Assembly: GCA_019685655.1 (NCBI GenBank)
Contig: JABFQP010000005.1
Location: 55,842 to 119,841, forward strand
Source: Candidatus Bathyarchaeota archaeon A05DMB-5
GTDB taxonomy: Archaea; Thermoproteota; Bathyarchaeia; Bathyarchaeales; Bathycorpusculaceae
Direction: 5' to 3'
Length of the DNA stretch: 64,000 bases
This document shows positions 56,503-63,882 of this stretch, in pieces. A program made the position numbers and the translations under genes. Every line of letters begins with the position of its first letter. The first letter of the stretch is position 1. Below the pieces are notes generated by a model. The model saw only the letters and a list, made by a program, of their open reading frames with translations, made no database searches and had not been told where the DNA came from.

Positions 56503-57418
56503 CCCTCTCGTAAAGTGGATATTTTCTTTTTAGATTGTTCATTCTAAGGTTCATCCAATGGGACAAATAGCGTATCCTTTCTACGTCTTTTTCATCGACT
56601 ACTCTACGTCCATCTCTTAACGCACTTGCTTTGGCTAAAGTTATCAGCGATTTGAACAGCCTTATTCCTTTCAGTTCTACTTTCAAATCTGCATTTATTT
56701 CATCTTTAATGTCGTCAACGATTTCCTTAATATCTTCAGCGTGGTCTCTTGGTATCCTTACGTCTATTCTTTTTCTCGGAAAACTCAACGGTATAAGACT
56801 TACATAGTCTTTATGCGGTCTGTATTTTCCTTCTTTAACGTTTTCAAATATTTTTTGTAATAGCGTTTCTGATGTTCCAAAAGAAACCAAGACCATTCTA
56901 CTGAAAAATCCGCCTTTAAGAAGATTAGTTTTTATTTGTTTATGTGTGGGTGTAAAGAATCCTTGCGTATTTATTGCAGCTATTATTCCACCTTTTACTC
57001 CTTCGAAAGGCTTTAATGCGTCATATTCGAAAGCATAATCACTTTCTGGAGAAAGCCCTTCTTCAGTTAAAGCATCGAGGAAAGCTATCGTATTATCGAT
57101 AGAGCTTGGTTTAAAAGTCCATATAGCAGAGAAATCGTATATCATTATATGTCCTAGAATCTTTGGATTATCGAACAGAAGGGATAACTTACCTTCTATC
57201 AAGTCTTTTTGTATTCCGTAAGCACTAAACCTCTTTACAGAATAAACTCCATTGTTTTTTCTATATTTCTTAAGTAACTCCGTTTTACCACTTTCAGGCT
57301 CGGCTAATAGCATCAGACTTACTGGTTTCTCGTTCTTTACGTATGCAGTCCATAATGTTAGCTCTACTATGTCTTGGATAGGTTCTAATCCTGTCAATTC
57401 GGTTTTTCTTAATACCAT
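56489..57418 (-). CDS. Element AAA+ ATPase (MCM-like)
   Basis: A 309-residue P-loop ATPase: Walker A AEPESGKTELL (Lys45, Thr46), a Walker-B-like IMIYDFS (Asp95), sensor-1-like IIAAINTQGFF (Asn150) and a likely Arg finger in GFFSRMVLVSF (Arg174). The last 100 residues look like a helical lid or winged helix with VVDEKDVERI. The order resembles MCM-like helicases of archaeal plasmids and viruses. It heads the leftward operon and may load or drive element replication. The start ATG 57418 follows GTGAAAGGAAA. Confidence 0.82.
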   Translation of the reverse strand: MVLRKTELTGLEPIQDIVELTLWTAYVKNEKPVSLMLLAEPESGKTELLKKYRKNNGVYSVKRFSAYGIQKDLIEGKLSLLFDNPKILGHIMIYDFSAIWTFKPSSIDNTIAFLDALTEEGLSPESDYAFEYDALKPFEGVKGGIIAAINTQGFFTPTHKQIKTNLLKGGFFSRMVLVSFGTSETLLQKIFENVKEGKYRPHKDYVSLIPLSFPRKRIDVRIPRDHAEDIKEIVDDIKDEINADLKVELKGIRLFKSLITLAKASALRDGRRVVDEKDVERIRYLSHWMNLRMNNLKRKYPLYERDEYA

Positions 57419-57905
57419 TTTCCTTTCACCACTCTTTTTTTATTTTCGAGGGGTAAAACGATACCGAGCCTTTTACCCTCGCTCATTTAGCTACGAGGGG
57501 TAATTTTTGTAACTAAAATTACCCTCGTAAAATCCGCCATAGTGCTATGCTCCTCGCTATCTTTACTAGTTCACTAAGGGTACGAACCCTTTAGAATTCA
57601 TCGATGGTCTCTAGCTACCTTAGGGTTTCTCCCCAAGGGCGACCTCAGATATCTCCGAGGATTTTTATTTTAGGTAGGGTAAAAAGCTATATACCGTTTT
57701 ACCCTAGGATTAAGGATACTAGGTAATATATAAAACTTCCGTACAAAAGAAGCCTAATTTAAGCCTATTTTCTTAAATTCGACTTGATTTAAGACTATAT
57801 ACGCTGGTATATATAGAACTGTCTTCTAGAACTACCTTCTAGTTAGCCTTTTTAATAGGCATCCCTTAAGTTTAATTTTAGAGTAAAGGGAGAGGTGAAA
57901 GGAAA
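57419..57905. promoter_or_regulatory. Divergent control region with GGGTAA/TTACCC hairpins
   Basis: This 487-nt gene-free region holds at least four inverted repeats. At 57447-57481, CGAGGGGTAAAA pairs with TTTTACCCTCG. At 57493-57528, ACGAGGGGTAATTTT pairs with AAAATTACCCTCGT. At 57574-57594, CTAAGGGT pairs with ACCCTTTAG. At 57675-57706, TAGGGTAAAA pairs with TTTTACCCTA. The first two share one unpaired G. TATA-like boxes for cas1 lie at 57727 and 57809. It is a candidate operator set or replication origin. Confidence 0.75.
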
Positions 57906-58949
57906 ATGAGGGTGAAAATGGTTAAAATAGCCTTAGATGGATTCGGCTCTTTCCTTGGAATGGAGAGAGGATGTTTCGTAGTTAGGGATAAGGAAGGGAA
58001 ATCTAGGAAGTATCCTTTGTTTGAGTCTGAAATTGGAGAGGTTATTCTAAGAAGTGGAAATACTATTTCGACTGGAGCTTTAGCTTCTTTAGGCTTCTGG
58101 GACATTGATGTTCTAATCCTAAGCCATAACGGTAAGCCTGTCGCTATGGTTAGAAGTTTAGATAGTGATAGCCATGTTAGGACTAGAATCTGTCAATATG
58201 AGGCTCTGAACAATGGTAAGGGCATACACATAGCCAAACAAATAGTCTTAAAGAAGATTGAAGGACAGAACCTAGTCTTAAGGAAGTATGGTTTAAGACA
58301 ACATGACCTTATTAGCGTTAAAGAACGGATTGATAAAATAGAAAATACTAACTTGAAGGCACTGAGAAGGAAACTTTTACCGATTGAAGGAAGATGCTCT
58401 GACCTATACTTTAAGCAGATTTTTCAGTTATTTCCTAAAGAGATTGTGAGAACTGTTAACCGTAGAACTTTTAGAGCTTATGATGGACTGAACAATACTT
58501 TTAACTTAACGTATTCTCTTTTGAAATGGAAGGTTCATATCGCTTTACTAAAGGCTAAGCTTGAACCTTTCTTAGGATATTTACATTCTGAAGAAGTTGG
58601 TAAGCCTTCTCTTGCGTGTGATATGGCTGAACTTTACCGCTATTTAGCTGATGATTTTCTAATAAAATATTGCAGAGGACTTAGTTCTAGAGATTTTGTG
58701 ATGAAAACTGAACAATACATTCCTAACAGAAGAGGCAAAAGAGAATACTTGAACGATTCCATGACTAATAAGTTAATCAAAGCCTTCTATGGCTATCTGG
58801 ATTGGAAGGTTAGAGTTCCTAGAATAAGACATGGCTACAGACAATCTCTTGAAACTTTAATTAGCGAAGAATCTTTATTGTTTGCTAAATACTTGAGAAA
58901 CGAAAAGGAAACTTGGATTCCTAGAATTGCACTTCCTTTCTATTATTAG
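57906..58949 (+). CDS. cas1: Cas1-family integrase of the mobile element
   Basis: The 347-residue protein has the Cas1 beta-sandwich N-terminus followed by the helical catalytic domain. Catalytic residues are Glu161 in LPIEGRCSDLYF, His227 in FLGYLHSEEVGKPS and Asp239 in SLACDMAELYR, with Glu242. The linking segment AYDGLNNTFNLTYSLLKWKV is also Cas1-like. The extra C-terminal HTH of classical casposases is not obvious, as the chain ends near the usual Cas1 end. With no cas2 or array and with inverted repeats around it, it should act as the element's integrase. ATG 57918 is an alternative start. Confidence 0.93.
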   Translation: MRVKMVKIALDGFGSFLGMERGCFVVRDKEGKSRKYPLFESEIGEVILRSGNTISTGALASLGFWDIDVLILSHNGKPVAMVRSLDSDSHVRTRICQYEALNNGKGIHIAKQIVLKKIEGQNLVLRKYGLRQHDLISVKERIDKIENTNLKALRRKLLPIEGRCSDLYFKQIFQLFPKEIVRTVNRRTFRAYDGLNNTFNLTYSLLKWKVHIALLKAKLEPFLGYLHSEEVGKPSLACDMAELYRYLADDFLIKYCRGLSSRDFVMKTEQYIPNRRGKREYLNDSMTNKLIKAFYGYLDWKVRVPRIRHGYRQSLETLISEESLLFAKYLRNEKETWIPRIALPFYY

Positions 58950-58992
58950 TTGTAATGCCCCTTCCTACCTTTCAACTTTTATTTCTCTATCT

Positions 58993-59040
58993 CTGATATC
59001 TACTGATATCCCACTGAATATCCTTGAAATATCCTCTGAA
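58993..59040 (+). repeat. Phased subterminal repeats near right end
   Basis: CTGATATC, CTGATATC, CTGAATATCC and TTGAAATATCC, then CTCTGAA follow one another. Their TGA triplets start at 58994, 59004, 59015, 59025 and 59037, near one helical turn apart. They could bind the integrase or an accessory protein. No equivalent array is seen at the left end. Confidence 0.6.
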
Positions 59041-59082
59041 CTCTAAAATGCCTCTGATTTTACCTCTGTTCTTAAAACTGAT

Positions 59083-59102
59083 TTATTCAGGAGGAGGAGG
59101 GG
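59083..59102 (-). repeat. Right terminal inverted repeat
   Basis: TTATTCAGGAGGAGGAGGGG, the exact reverse complement of 53701-53720. The similarity ends at the inner border (A here, C on the left). Confidence 0.95.
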
Positions 59103-59115
59103 ATATAGGTTGAAT
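59103..59115 (+). repeat. Right target-site duplication
   Basis: ATATAGGTTGAAT, identical to 53688-53700. Beyond it the sequence CTGCGG continues toward the rhomboid gene. Confidence 0.9.
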
Positions 59116-59146
59116 CTGCGGTATACTTTCTGTTGAAGTGCGAGGT

Positions 59147-59758
59147 TTATTTGTAGTAGGAGTAGCGGTATCTGTATGTTATCGGTATTTTTCGTTTTGT
59201 TGCAAGTGCGTAGCCAATCAGCAGTCCAATGATTAAGCCGCCGAAATGAGCTAGATTGTTGACATGTGGACCTATATTAATCATCAACAAGAAGAAAGAA
59301 TACATCAACGCGCCCAGTATCGATTGCCCAACAGCTCGCCTAACATAGATTGTAACTGCTCCAAACATTCCGAAAATGGCGCCTGAAGCTCCAGCAGAAA
59401 GCATGTCTGGCCCAAAAAGTAATGTTAACAAGTTTCCAGTGAGTCCGCTTAAAAGGTAGATTAGAAGGTATTCGTGAATTGCAAACATGTCTTCTGCTCT
59501 AAGTCCAAAAATAAGCAAAAAGAACATGTTACCTAGAAGATGTAGAAGACTAACATGGACAAACATTGCTGTAAAAAGCTGCCAATATCCACCACTCATA
59601 ACGAAAGAATTCGATTGCCCATATTGCAATAGTACATAGTAGTTCGTTTCCATAAAATCTCCGCCGAGAATTGAGGTATAAGCGTAAACTGCTATGTTTA
59701 TCGCAATGAGTATGTATGTTGGCATGAACTTCTTAGAACTCTTAAGTATACTGCTCAT
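59147..59758 (-). CDS. Rhomboid intramembrane serine protease
   Basis: Six membrane helices with the catalytic Ser125 in GASGAIFG and His171 in NNLAHFGG, and HLLGNMFF supplying the helix-2 Asn. Rhomboids cleave transmembrane substrates in the bilayer. It overlaps the ribL gene by 4 nt and is the last gene of a four-gene leftward operon (dphB, DUF357, ribL, rhomboid). Its stop is 31 nt inside the right duplication boundary of the mobile element. Confidence 0.94.
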   Translation of the reverse strand: MSSILKSSKKFMPTYILIAINIAVYAYTSILGGDFMETNYYVLLQYGQSNSFVMSGGYWQLFTAMFVHVSLLHLLGNMFFLLIFGLRAEDMFAIHEYLLIYLLSGLTGNLLTLLFGPDMLSAGASGAIFGMFGAVTIYVRRAVGQSILGALMYSFFLLMINIGPHVNNLAHFGGLIIGLLIGYALATKRKIPITYRYRYSYYK

Positions 59759-60222
59759 CTTTTGAAGTCCTCAATAATCTTCTGTTTGATTTTCGAAGAA
59801 CTATCCAACTCGTCCTCTCCAAACTTGCCAATTTTCACGATTTTAATTTTCAATCCTCTTTTTTCCACGTAACCCCTTACACTTTTCTCCATGCCATCCT
59901 GGTCGTATCCAACAACAATTATGTCCGGTTTTATTTTTTCGATGACTTTTCCAATGTCAAATTTTTCGTAGCCGAGAACTGCCTCGTCAACAACCCTTAA
60001 AGATTCAACCAACGCTCGCCGCTGGTTTTCAGGCATTATAGGCTTCTTTCCTTTTCTCTTTTCAACAGTGTTATCTCTCGCGACGATAACTATGAGTTCA
60101 GCATTGCGTCCACCAGCTTTTTTCGCTTCTTCCAAAAATCTTACATGTCCAAGATGTAGTAAGTCGAATACTCCGGAAGCCAAAACTATTTTTCTCTTCT
60201 CTTTAGTTTTTTCGTTGGCCAT
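59755..60222 (-). CDS. ribL: FAD synthetase RibL
   Basis: The 155-residue cytidylyltransferase-fold protein has GVFDLLHLGHVRFL, with the HxGH motif, and IVVGYDQ. It matches archaeal RibL, which makes FAD from FMN and ATP. RbkR, which makes the FMN substrate, lies just across the mobile element, so the element separates the two flavin cofactor genes physically. It overlaps DUF357 by 37 nt. Confidence 0.92.
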   Translation of the reverse strand: MANEKTKEKRKIVLASGVFDLLHLGHVRFLEEAKKAGGRNAELIVIVARDNTVEKRKGKKPIMPENQRRALVESLRVVDEAVLGYEKFDIGKVIEKIKPDIIVVGYDQDGMEKSVRGYVEKRGLKIKIVKIGKFGEDELDSSSKIKQKIIEDFKR

Positions 60223-60473
60223 TCAAATTTCACGGCTCCCAACAGTCTTAAGGCGTCTAATAAGCCTTCACAATACGCTATGGAAGTTAAACTTACCGCA
60301 GTTTCTTTTTTATCTCTATAGTATTTTGCGTCTTCCAAATAGGCTTTGGCAAAATCCACAACTTTCTTGACGCTATTGCCACTGAGGCTTGTAGGAGTTT
60401 CAACGATTACCATGTTGCTAAAAACATGCTCTGCAGAAGCAATATACTTCGAGACAAGCTCTTCCAAACTCAT
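60186..60473 (-). CDS. DUF357 protein
   Basis: The 95-residue helical protein includes VVDFAKAYLEDAKYYRDKKE and AYCEGLLDALRLLG, the DUF357 pattern. The archaeal family has no known function but is regularly found with RibL or DphB, as here. It overlaps both neighbours (37 nt with ribL, 4 nt with dphB). Confidence 0.88.
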   Translation of the reverse strand: MSLEELVSKYIASAEHVFSNMVIVETPTSLSGNSVKKVVDFAKAYLEDAKYYRDKKETAVSLTSIAYCEGLLDALRLLGAVKFEWPTKKLKRREK

Positions 60474-61285
60474 TTCACCATCTCCTTAACCCTCTCTGGA
60501 GCGTTAGCTAAAACCACAAGAGCCTCAGCCTCCATGAAATGAAGTTCCCCGGGAAAAACAATGCTGTGTGGCGGCTCTCCAAAGTCATAATTTAATAACT
60601 CTTTTAGGAAGCCAGCTTTCACGGTGGGGTTTTTGCTTCCAGCTCTTGCCACACCTACCACAAGCGCATTGGGCGTGACAATTTTCTTTTTTCTTTTCTT
60701 TTCGATTTTTAGAAGCCACTCCAAACTTTTTTTGATGCTCATGTAACGTTTTTCCTCAGCGTTTATGTCTAACAAGCAAAGTGTATGAAGCTCCAGCTTC
60801 TTGTTTTGAGCGATGACTTCGTATGGAGTTTCAGAAGGAGTTTCGTCTGGGAAAGGTATGGTTACGCTTTTTCCAAATTTATAATTGTGCAAGCCACATA
60901 AACCAATCACAGCAGAAAGTATAGAGGCTCCATGAACTATACGCGTTTTTATTCCAAGTTTTTCCGCATGTATTCTCAATGCAACATGAGTAGTGGCTAT
61001 TAACGGATCGCCGGGAACAAGCAGAACCGCCTTACCTTTCTCAGACGCTCCAATAATAACTTTACCATTTTCTTCTTCAAGCTCTCTCCGCGAAACCACA
61101 CGCAACTTTTTTCCAGAAATCTCTTCTAAACGTTTTTTAGAAAAATTCGGCAACAAACTCGTATAAACCTCCAAAAACGCAGCATCTGCAGTTTTAATCT
61201 CTTCTAAACCACGCATGCTTATTCCTTTCTCGTCATGCAACCCAAGCCCAACAAAAACCAATTCACCCAAACTACACCACTTCAC
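60470..61285 (-). CDS. dphB: Diphthine synthase
   Basis: A tetrapyrrole-methylase-fold SAM enzyme: VFVGLGLHDEKGISMRG opens the chain, with LLVPGDPLIATTHV and VGVARAGSKNP later. It trimethylates the modified His of elongation factor 2 in diphthamide synthesis. The frame begins at 61285, but a TTG at 61270 nearer the glycine-rich start may be the true one. It heads the operon and diverges from the tRNA-Lys promoter. Confidence 0.93.
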   Translation of the reverse strand: MKWCSLGELVFVGLGLHDEKGISMRGLEEIKTADAAFLEVYTSLLPNFSKKRLEEISGKKLRVVSRRELEEENGKVIIGASEKGKAVLLVPGDPLIATTHVALRIHAEKLGIKTRIVHGASILSAVIGLCGLHNYKFGKSVTIPFPDETPSETPYEVIAQNKKLELHTLCLLDINAEEKRYMSIKKSLEWLLKIEKKRKKKIVTPNALVVGVARAGSKNPTVKAGFLKELLNYDFGEPPHSIVFPGELHFMEAEALVVLANAPERVKEMVK

Positions 61286-61333
61286 AGCATAAATTAAAAC
61301 TAAAGCTTAAAACTCTTAATGCTTATAAACAGC

Positions 61334-61341
61334 CTTTAAAT
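61334..61341 (+). promoter_or_regulatory. TATA box of the tRNA-Lys gene
   Basis: CTTTAAAT lies about 30 nt before the mature 5' end at 61368, the archaeal box-A distance. A second TATA-like TTATAAAC at 61323 is further up. Confidence 0.55.
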
Positions 61342-61367
61342 TGCATAATCTAGAAAGCCACACCATA

Positions 61368-61473
61368 GGGCCCGTAGCTCAGTAAGGCCAGAGCGGCGGA
61401 CTAACCGCCGAGCGGGGTTAGGTTGAGGCTCTTAACCCGTAGGTCCCGGGTTCAATTCCCGGCGGGCCCGCCA
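61368..61473 (+). tRNA. tRNA-Lys(CUU) with a noncanonical intron and encoded CCA
   Basis: Acceptor arms GGGCCCG and CGGGCCC, D stem GCTC/GAGC, T arm CCGGG-TTCAATT-CCCGG, discriminator G and genomic CCA are all clear. A continuous 103-nt body cannot fold normally, but removing 61400-61427 gives the anticodon stem GCGGG/CCCGT with loop CTCTTAA. The anticodon is CUU at 61431-61433. The mature body is 75 nt plus CCA and reads like standard archaeal tRNA-Lys. Confidence 0.9.
61400..61427 (+). other. tRNA intron at about position 30/31
   Basis: A 28-nt segment interrupts the anticodon stem 5' strand rather than the usual 37/38 site. A one-base shift (29/30) gives the same mature RNA. Within it AACC and GGTT can form a 4-bp helix next to a 3-nt GAG bulge, compatible with a relaxed bulge-helix-bulge. 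Confidence 0.75.
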
Positions 61474-61497
61474 CCTCAAGATGATTGAAGAGAGAAG

Positions 61498-62559
61498 ATG
61501 AAAGTTATGGTTAGTTGGCAAAGTCTTTTGAAAGAGAGCCCCATTGAATGGCTCCTTGAAGAGACTAATCCTTCAGTGCGATATTTCACGTTACGCGATG
61601 TTTTTGGCAAAAGCGAGAATGACCCACAAGTAGTTGCAGCAAAACGAGCAATTCCACAGTCTAAAACGGTGAGTAAAATATTCCAGAAACAAAGCGCAGA
61701 GGGTTACTGGAGCGAACCATTCAACCCTTACCACCCAAAATACAAGTCTTCTTATGGGCAAATAATGATTCTTGCTCAGCTTGGAATGGATAGAACCGAC
61801 AAAAGAGTTGAGAAGGCATGCGAATACATCTTTCAATTTCAGTTAGAAGACGGCGGCTTCTCCAGCTATACACTCGAAAGAGCAAAGCAAGAACATACAT
61901 TGATGCTTAAAAAGGGAAAAACACTGTCTCCACACGAGGAGTTTGCGTCTTCGCTTGTCTTTGAACATCAATATTCCTGTCTCACAGGCAACATGGCAGC
62001 AGCACTTATCAGAATAGGGTACGCTGAAGACAAAAGAGTCAAAAGAGCCTTAGAGTGGCTTGTGAAAATTCAGAATCCAGACGGCGGCTGGCTCTGCCCC
62101 TACTGGCGAGCACACATAAGAGACAAACATGGCTGTTTCTACGGAACAATCTGCCCATTAGAAGCTTTTTCCGAAGTTAAAAAAGAAAACCTAACAAAAG
62201 AGATGAAAGAAACAATCGAGAAAGGCGCGGAATTCCTACTTATGCATCGCTTATTCAAAGCTGACCACCACGGCTACAAAATAATCAACAAGGCTTGGTT
62301 GACGCTGAGCTTTCCGTGGTTTTACGGCTACAACATCCTCAGAGGGCTAGACGTTTTAACACGACTTGGCTACGTAAAAGACGAGCGTCTAAGCGACGCA
62401 GTTGAAGTCCTACTGCAAAAACGCCAAGAAAATGGCGCTTGGATACTGGAAAGCACACCAAGCGGGAGAATGCATGCCAACCTCGAAACAAAAGGCAAAC
62501 CAAGCAAATGGGTCACTCTCGCCGCTATAAAAGTGCTAAAGCGTCTAAGCCAAACATAG
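61498..62559 (+). CDS. Terpene-cyclase/prenyltransferase-like alpha-toroid protein
   Basis: The 353-residue protein has repeated toroid helices with QLEDGGFSSY, QNPDGGWLCPYWR and KRQENGAWILE, the QxxDGGW (QW-like) pattern of squalene-cyclase and prenyltransferase beta-subunit folds. Catalytic DxDD of class II cyclases is not seen, so the reaction is unknown. It follows the tRNA by 24 nt and may be partly cotranscribed. ATG 61507 is a possible alternative start. Confidence 0.8.
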   Translation: MKVMVSWQSLLKESPIEWLLEETNPSVRYFTLRDVFGKSENDPQVVAAKRAIPQSKTVSKIFQKQSAEGYWSEPFNPYHPKYKSSYGQIMILAQLGMDRTDKRVEKACEYIFQFQLEDGGFSSYTLERAKQEHTLMLKKGKTLSPHEEFASSLVFEHQYSCLTGNMAAALIRIGYAEDKRVKRALEWLVKIQNPDGGWLCPYWRAHIRDKHGCFYGTICPLEAFSEVKKENLTKEMKETIEKGAEFLLMHRLFKADHHGYKIINKAWLTLSFPWFYGYNILRGLDVLTRLGYVKDERLSDAVEVLLQKRQENGAWILESTPSGRMHANLETKGKPSKWVTLAAIKVLKRLSQT

Positions 62560-62913
62560 CCTACGCTTCTCTAAATCGCTATAAATCATGCCGCTCTCAT
62601 GCAACCGTATATTCACGCAAAATTCGACATCGCATAACCTTCCATACATTTTCCCGAAAAGAAAAACCTACGAAAATCTTATGATAACCCGTGCTAGTTT
62701 AAATAAGGGTTTGAATTATCGGAGTTAAGAAGCGATCCTCTGTCCTTTTCTGGAAAATATTTTCAATATGAACGCAAAATAAAATTAGAGTACAAATTAT
62801 GCAGTTTCAACTCTTCTCTGCATCTGACTAGCGTTAATACGGCCTATTTTGGGAATTAGCGTAATATAGACGACCAATAACATACATCTATCGCATAAAT
62901 AGGGAGAGGAATT
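62560..62913. other. Intergenic region without supported gene
   Basis: 354 nt of AT-rich sequence. I see no ORF, RNA fold or repeat that I can support. A promoter for the MBL gene should lie in its right part; GGGAGAGG just before ATG 62914 is its ribosome-binding site. Confidence 0.6.
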
Positions 62914-63789
62914 ATGAAACAGAGAATCCTTCCATGGTTTAAAGTAGAACCACTAACCGATAACGTATTTTTAATCGCTGAGCCAGGTCATATCGAAGAG
63001 GTCAATAGTTACCTTGTAATCGGAAAACAGAAAGCGATTTTGATAGATTCTGGAATGGGCATAGGGAACATTAAGACAGTCGTGAAGAACCTTACGAATC
63101 TGCCTATTACCGTGATAAACACGCACTCCCACTACGACCATGTTGGTGACAATTACCGGTTTGCGAATGTATTAGTTCATGAAATGGAGTTGGCGAACGT
63201 TCACAGCGGAATTCCGAAAGAGCAAATATCCTATGTAGTGGATGACCAAAATTTTTTCACCCTAGCACCACACACCCGAAGCTCTCGTTTCACTCGTGGA
63301 GAAGTAAGACCCATTCCTTCGGAATTTGATCGAACTCAATTTCAGATCCACCCATGTCCATGGGCATCTTCAGTGAAAAAGAGGCAAATTCTGGATCTTG
63401 GTTCAACAAAGTTGGAGGTTTTGCATACACCTGGTCATAGTTCTGGAAGTATTTGCCTTTTCGACAGAGACAACAAATATTTATTCGCTGGCGACACTGT
63501 CTATCAAGGACCAATCTACTTTTATCTTCCAGACTTCCCAAAAAGTGTTCAGTTTTTGGCCACCTATGAATCTCAAGTAAAATACGTTTTTCCTGGACAT
63601 AACAAATGGACGCCGTTAAATAGCGGAATCTTGAAGGAATTAGCTCAAGCGACTCGTAGCATCCTTGCGGGAAATCTCGAATTTAAGCACAGAAACGGCT
63701 TTAGAGTTTTTGACAAGTTCAAGCGATTTGAAATACTTGTCAAAGAAGACCTTTTCTTATTCACGCCGATGAGCCGCACCACAAATTAA
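62914..63789 (+). CDS. Metallo-beta-lactamase-fold hydrolase
   Basis: The zinc motif THSHYDHVGD (His71, His73, Asp75, His76) is followed by HTPGHSSGSI, FAGDTVY and a final PGHNKW, the full set of MBL ligands. It has 291 residues and no signal peptide. Substrates in this group range from thioesters to lactones; here none can be chosen. GGGAGAGG precedes the ATG. Confidence 0.9.
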   Translation: MKQRILPWFKVEPLTDNVFLIAEPGHIEEVNSYLVIGKQKAILIDSGMGIGNIKTVVKNLTNLPITVINTHSHYDHVGDNYRFANVLVHEMELANVHSGIPKEQISYVVDDQNFFTLAPHTRSSRFTRGEVRPIPSEFDRTQFQIHPCPWASSVKKRQILDLGSTKLEVLHTPGHSSGSICLFDRDNKYLFAGDTVYQGPIYFYLPDFPKSVQFLATYESQVKYVFPGHNKWTPLNSGILKELAQATRSILAGNLEFKHRNGFRVFDKFKRFEILVKEDLFLFTPMSRTTN

Positions 63790-63806
63790 ACGAGGTAGAC
63801 CTTGTC

Positions 63807-63882
63807 CAATCAGTCCAGAAATTTTTCAAGTATAATTTTTCAAGTATAATTTTTCAAGTATATAATGCGCCTAGACTGATTG
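63807..63882. repeat. Inverted repeat enclosing three 14-bp tandem repeats
   Basis: CAATCAGTCCAG at 63807 is mirrored by CTAGACTGATTG at 63871-63882 (one mismatch in 12). Between them ATTTTTCAAGTATA is repeated three times exactly at 63821, 63835 and 63849. The structure lies 17 nt after the MBL stop. A transcription end or a protein-binding array is possible. Confidence 0.7.

Larger units (their letters stand above)
53701..59102. mobile_element. Casposon-like element with Cas1 integrase, no polymerase
   Basis: A 5,402-bp unit is bounded by a perfect 20-bp inverted repeat and flanked by a perfect 13-bp direct duplication (14 bp if a shared C is counted). It encodes one Cas1-family protein rightward and a leftward operon: AAA+ ATPase and at least eight small proteins. 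A 490-bp divergent control region with hairpins separates the two units. No PolB, Cas2, Cas4 or CRISPR repeat is present. Removing it joins rbkR and rhomboid with an ordinary 93-nt spacer. The structure fits recent, intact insertion by a Cas1 integrase. Confidence 0.92.

Noticed and set aside
53701..59102. CRISPR array near Cas1
   Set aside because: No regularly spaced direct repeats were found within the element or its flanks; Cas2 and Cas4 are also absent.
61368..61473. tRNA with anticodon CTA (pyrrolysine or suppressor type)
   Set aside because: A CGGCG/CGCCG hairpin could present CTA, but it lacks U33 and the rest of the RNA then fails to fold. Removing 28 nt gives a standard tRNA-Lys(CUU).
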